Below, one piece after another: positions 62,749 to 64,000 of a stretch of 64,000 bases of DNA (the first letter of the stretch is position 1; every line of letters starts with the position of its first letter). Origin of the DNA: Pneumocystis sp. 'macacae' (lineage: Eukaryota > Ascomycota > Pneumocystomycetes > Pneumocystales > Pneumocystaceae). The stretch covers positions 310,001-374,000 of the forward strand of contig CM030731.1 in NCBI GenBank assembly GCA_018127085.1, given 5' to 3'. Below the pieces are notes generated by a model. It made no database searches and had not been told where the DNA came from. It saw nothing but the letters and a program-made list of their open reading frames with translations. The translations under genes and the position numbers were made by a program.

Positions 62749-63011
62749 ATAAACAAATTAATTAATACCGTTTCAACAAACTTATATCCTGCCCTATCCA
62801 ACTTTTTTGCCCTAAAAAAATTCAAATTTAAAATAATTACTACGCTTTAAATGTACTTGAATCTTATAGCTATACTATTAATCGGCCAAATCTAGTATTC
62901 AAGAATTTTCCAAACTCATTATTAATAATTCAATTTTCAAACATTTTTTAAAATCGAAAACCATAATTTTTACCAAAAGTAAACCATTTCTTAAAATAAA
63001 TATAAATATAA
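62749..63011. promoter_or_regulatory. divergent promoter SNF4/IBA57
   Basis: 263 bp between start codons facing away from each other. It must carry both promoters. No specific element was recognised. Confidence 0.45.
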
Positions 63012-64000
63012 ATGAAAGTAATTAAAAAATTAACCAAAAATTGTAACTTTTTAAGATACAATTATTCATGCCATTTTTATAACACTTTCAAAGAACCCTT
63101 TAACAAAGGCATGACACGACTTAGTCCAAATCGGCAATTAATTGAAATCTGCGGGACGGATGCAAGAAAATTCCTTCAAAGCATGATATCTAACAATATT
63201 CCCCAATCAGGGCCAAATGTAGGTGTTTTTGCAGGATTTTTACAACCTCAGGTATTAAATAAAATATTTAACAGTTTACTAATTTTTAGGGACGAATCTT
63301 ATGTGATGTTTTTATATATCCAGTTGCACATAACACTATATGGAGAGAGAATAAAGGTGGACAGTACAAAAATAACGAAGAAGCGTTTTTTATTGAATGT
63401 GATTCACAAAGTGTAGAAAATTTGGTAGATCATTTAAAACGTTATAAACTTCGTTCAAAATTATCATTACGCTTAGTAAATAGTGAAGAATGGAATATCT
63501 GGTCGTCGTGGGGAATAGATCTATCTGAAGATTACCAAAAAAATGAAATAATTGGATGTCGTGACTATCGTGCACCTGGATTGGGTAGAAGAGATATCTT
63601 ACCAGGTAATATTAAACCTGAATTTGAAGTGGATGAGATACCCCCGGAAAATTATAAAATAAGAAGATATCTTTATGGAGTTCCAGAAGGACCTAATGAA
63701 ATTTTTGAAAATATTGCATTTCCTATCGAAAGTTGTATTGACTATATGGGTGGAAGTATTTTTTAGCCTTTATACATTAGAAAAAGTTAATATATTAATA
63801 GTTAACTTTTATAAAGGATGCTACATTGGTCAAGAACTTACAACAAGAATCTATCATACTGGAGTTGTAAGAAAACGAATCGTTCCTATCTCTTTATACA
63901 ACACCAACAACTCGCCACCATCCACACTTGAGTATATTCCATCTACAAAAATTCGTATACCTATGAAAGCAAGCGCCATTGTAAGGCAAGATGCTAAAGA
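63012..64000 (+). CDS. IBA57: mitochondrial Fe-S assembly factor Iba57/Caf17 (3' end beyond window)
   Basis: Tetrahydrofolate-dependent GcvT-like protein for mitochondrial 4Fe-4S maturation. Basic N-terminus ([17 protein letters not shown]) suits a presequence. Seen: [29 protein letters not shown] joined over a 38-nt intron to [75 protein letters not shown]; then a 60-nt intron to [20 protein letters not shown] (KGCYxGQE motif, here R-C-Y). It continues in frame to the window edge, so the C-terminus is missing only because the window ends. Confidence 0.92.

Overview
The window is nuclear DNA of a very AT-rich ascomycete fungus. Genes are packed with tiny introns (about 37-65 nt, GT..AG with two clear GC..AG cases). 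Closest resemblances are to fission-yeast-type proteins: the SIN kinase Cdc7, Sog2, endosulfine, Ypi1 and MFAP1. AT content, intron size and gene content fit Pneumocystis (Taphrinomycotina) best. That is an inference from composition and homology recalled from memory, not from a search. No virus, toxin, transposon, CRISPR array or tRNA was recognised.

Left half (about 1-31 kb): a BCH/Sec14-RhoGAP protein, a copper P-type ATPase (CCC2) divergent from dihydrofolate synthase (FOL3), the septation kinase cdc7 convergent with the RAM/MOR leucine-rich protein SOG2, mitoribosomal mS23, a divergent TAF13/KSH1 pair, UTP25 divergent from eIF3f, an ABC1/ADCK1-type kinase (MCP2-like), a 2.5 kb gene-free stretch, the PP1 regulator YPI1, the RNase MRP RNA gene on the minus strand, and an endosulfine (IGO1).

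Right half (about 31-64 kb): an unrecognised minus-strand gene with a non-canonical intron, NAR1, CAF40/RCD1, triosephosphate isomerase, a small basic Alb1-like protein, a membrane-anchored ubiquitin protease, a membrane SH3 protein, a two-TM protein, exosome CSL4, a PP2C phosphatase, spliceosomal MFAP1, a Clg1/Pho80-type cyclin with a long unannotated upstream region, PCC1 (KEOPS), SmD2, mitochondrial EF-Tu, a second RhoGAP, the AMPK gamma subunit SNF4, and the 5' part of IBA57.

These are mostly core housekeeping genes: RNA processing (MRP RNA, UTP25, CSL4, SmD2, MFAP1, PCC1), mitochondrial translation and Fe-S assembly (mS23, TUF1, IBA57; cytosolic NAR1), and cell-cycle/polarity signalling (Cdc7, Sog2, endosulfine, cyclin, RhoGAPs, PP1/PP2C). 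No obvious operon-like or secondary-metabolite logic was found. The most striking non-gene signals are a window-wide strand-composition switch (G/T-rich + strand on the left, A/C-rich on the right) near 31-33 kb, the MRP RNA with a perfect 12-bp closing helix, and unusual splicing structures: GC-AG introns, a 12-nt microexon, and a first exon consisting only of ATG.
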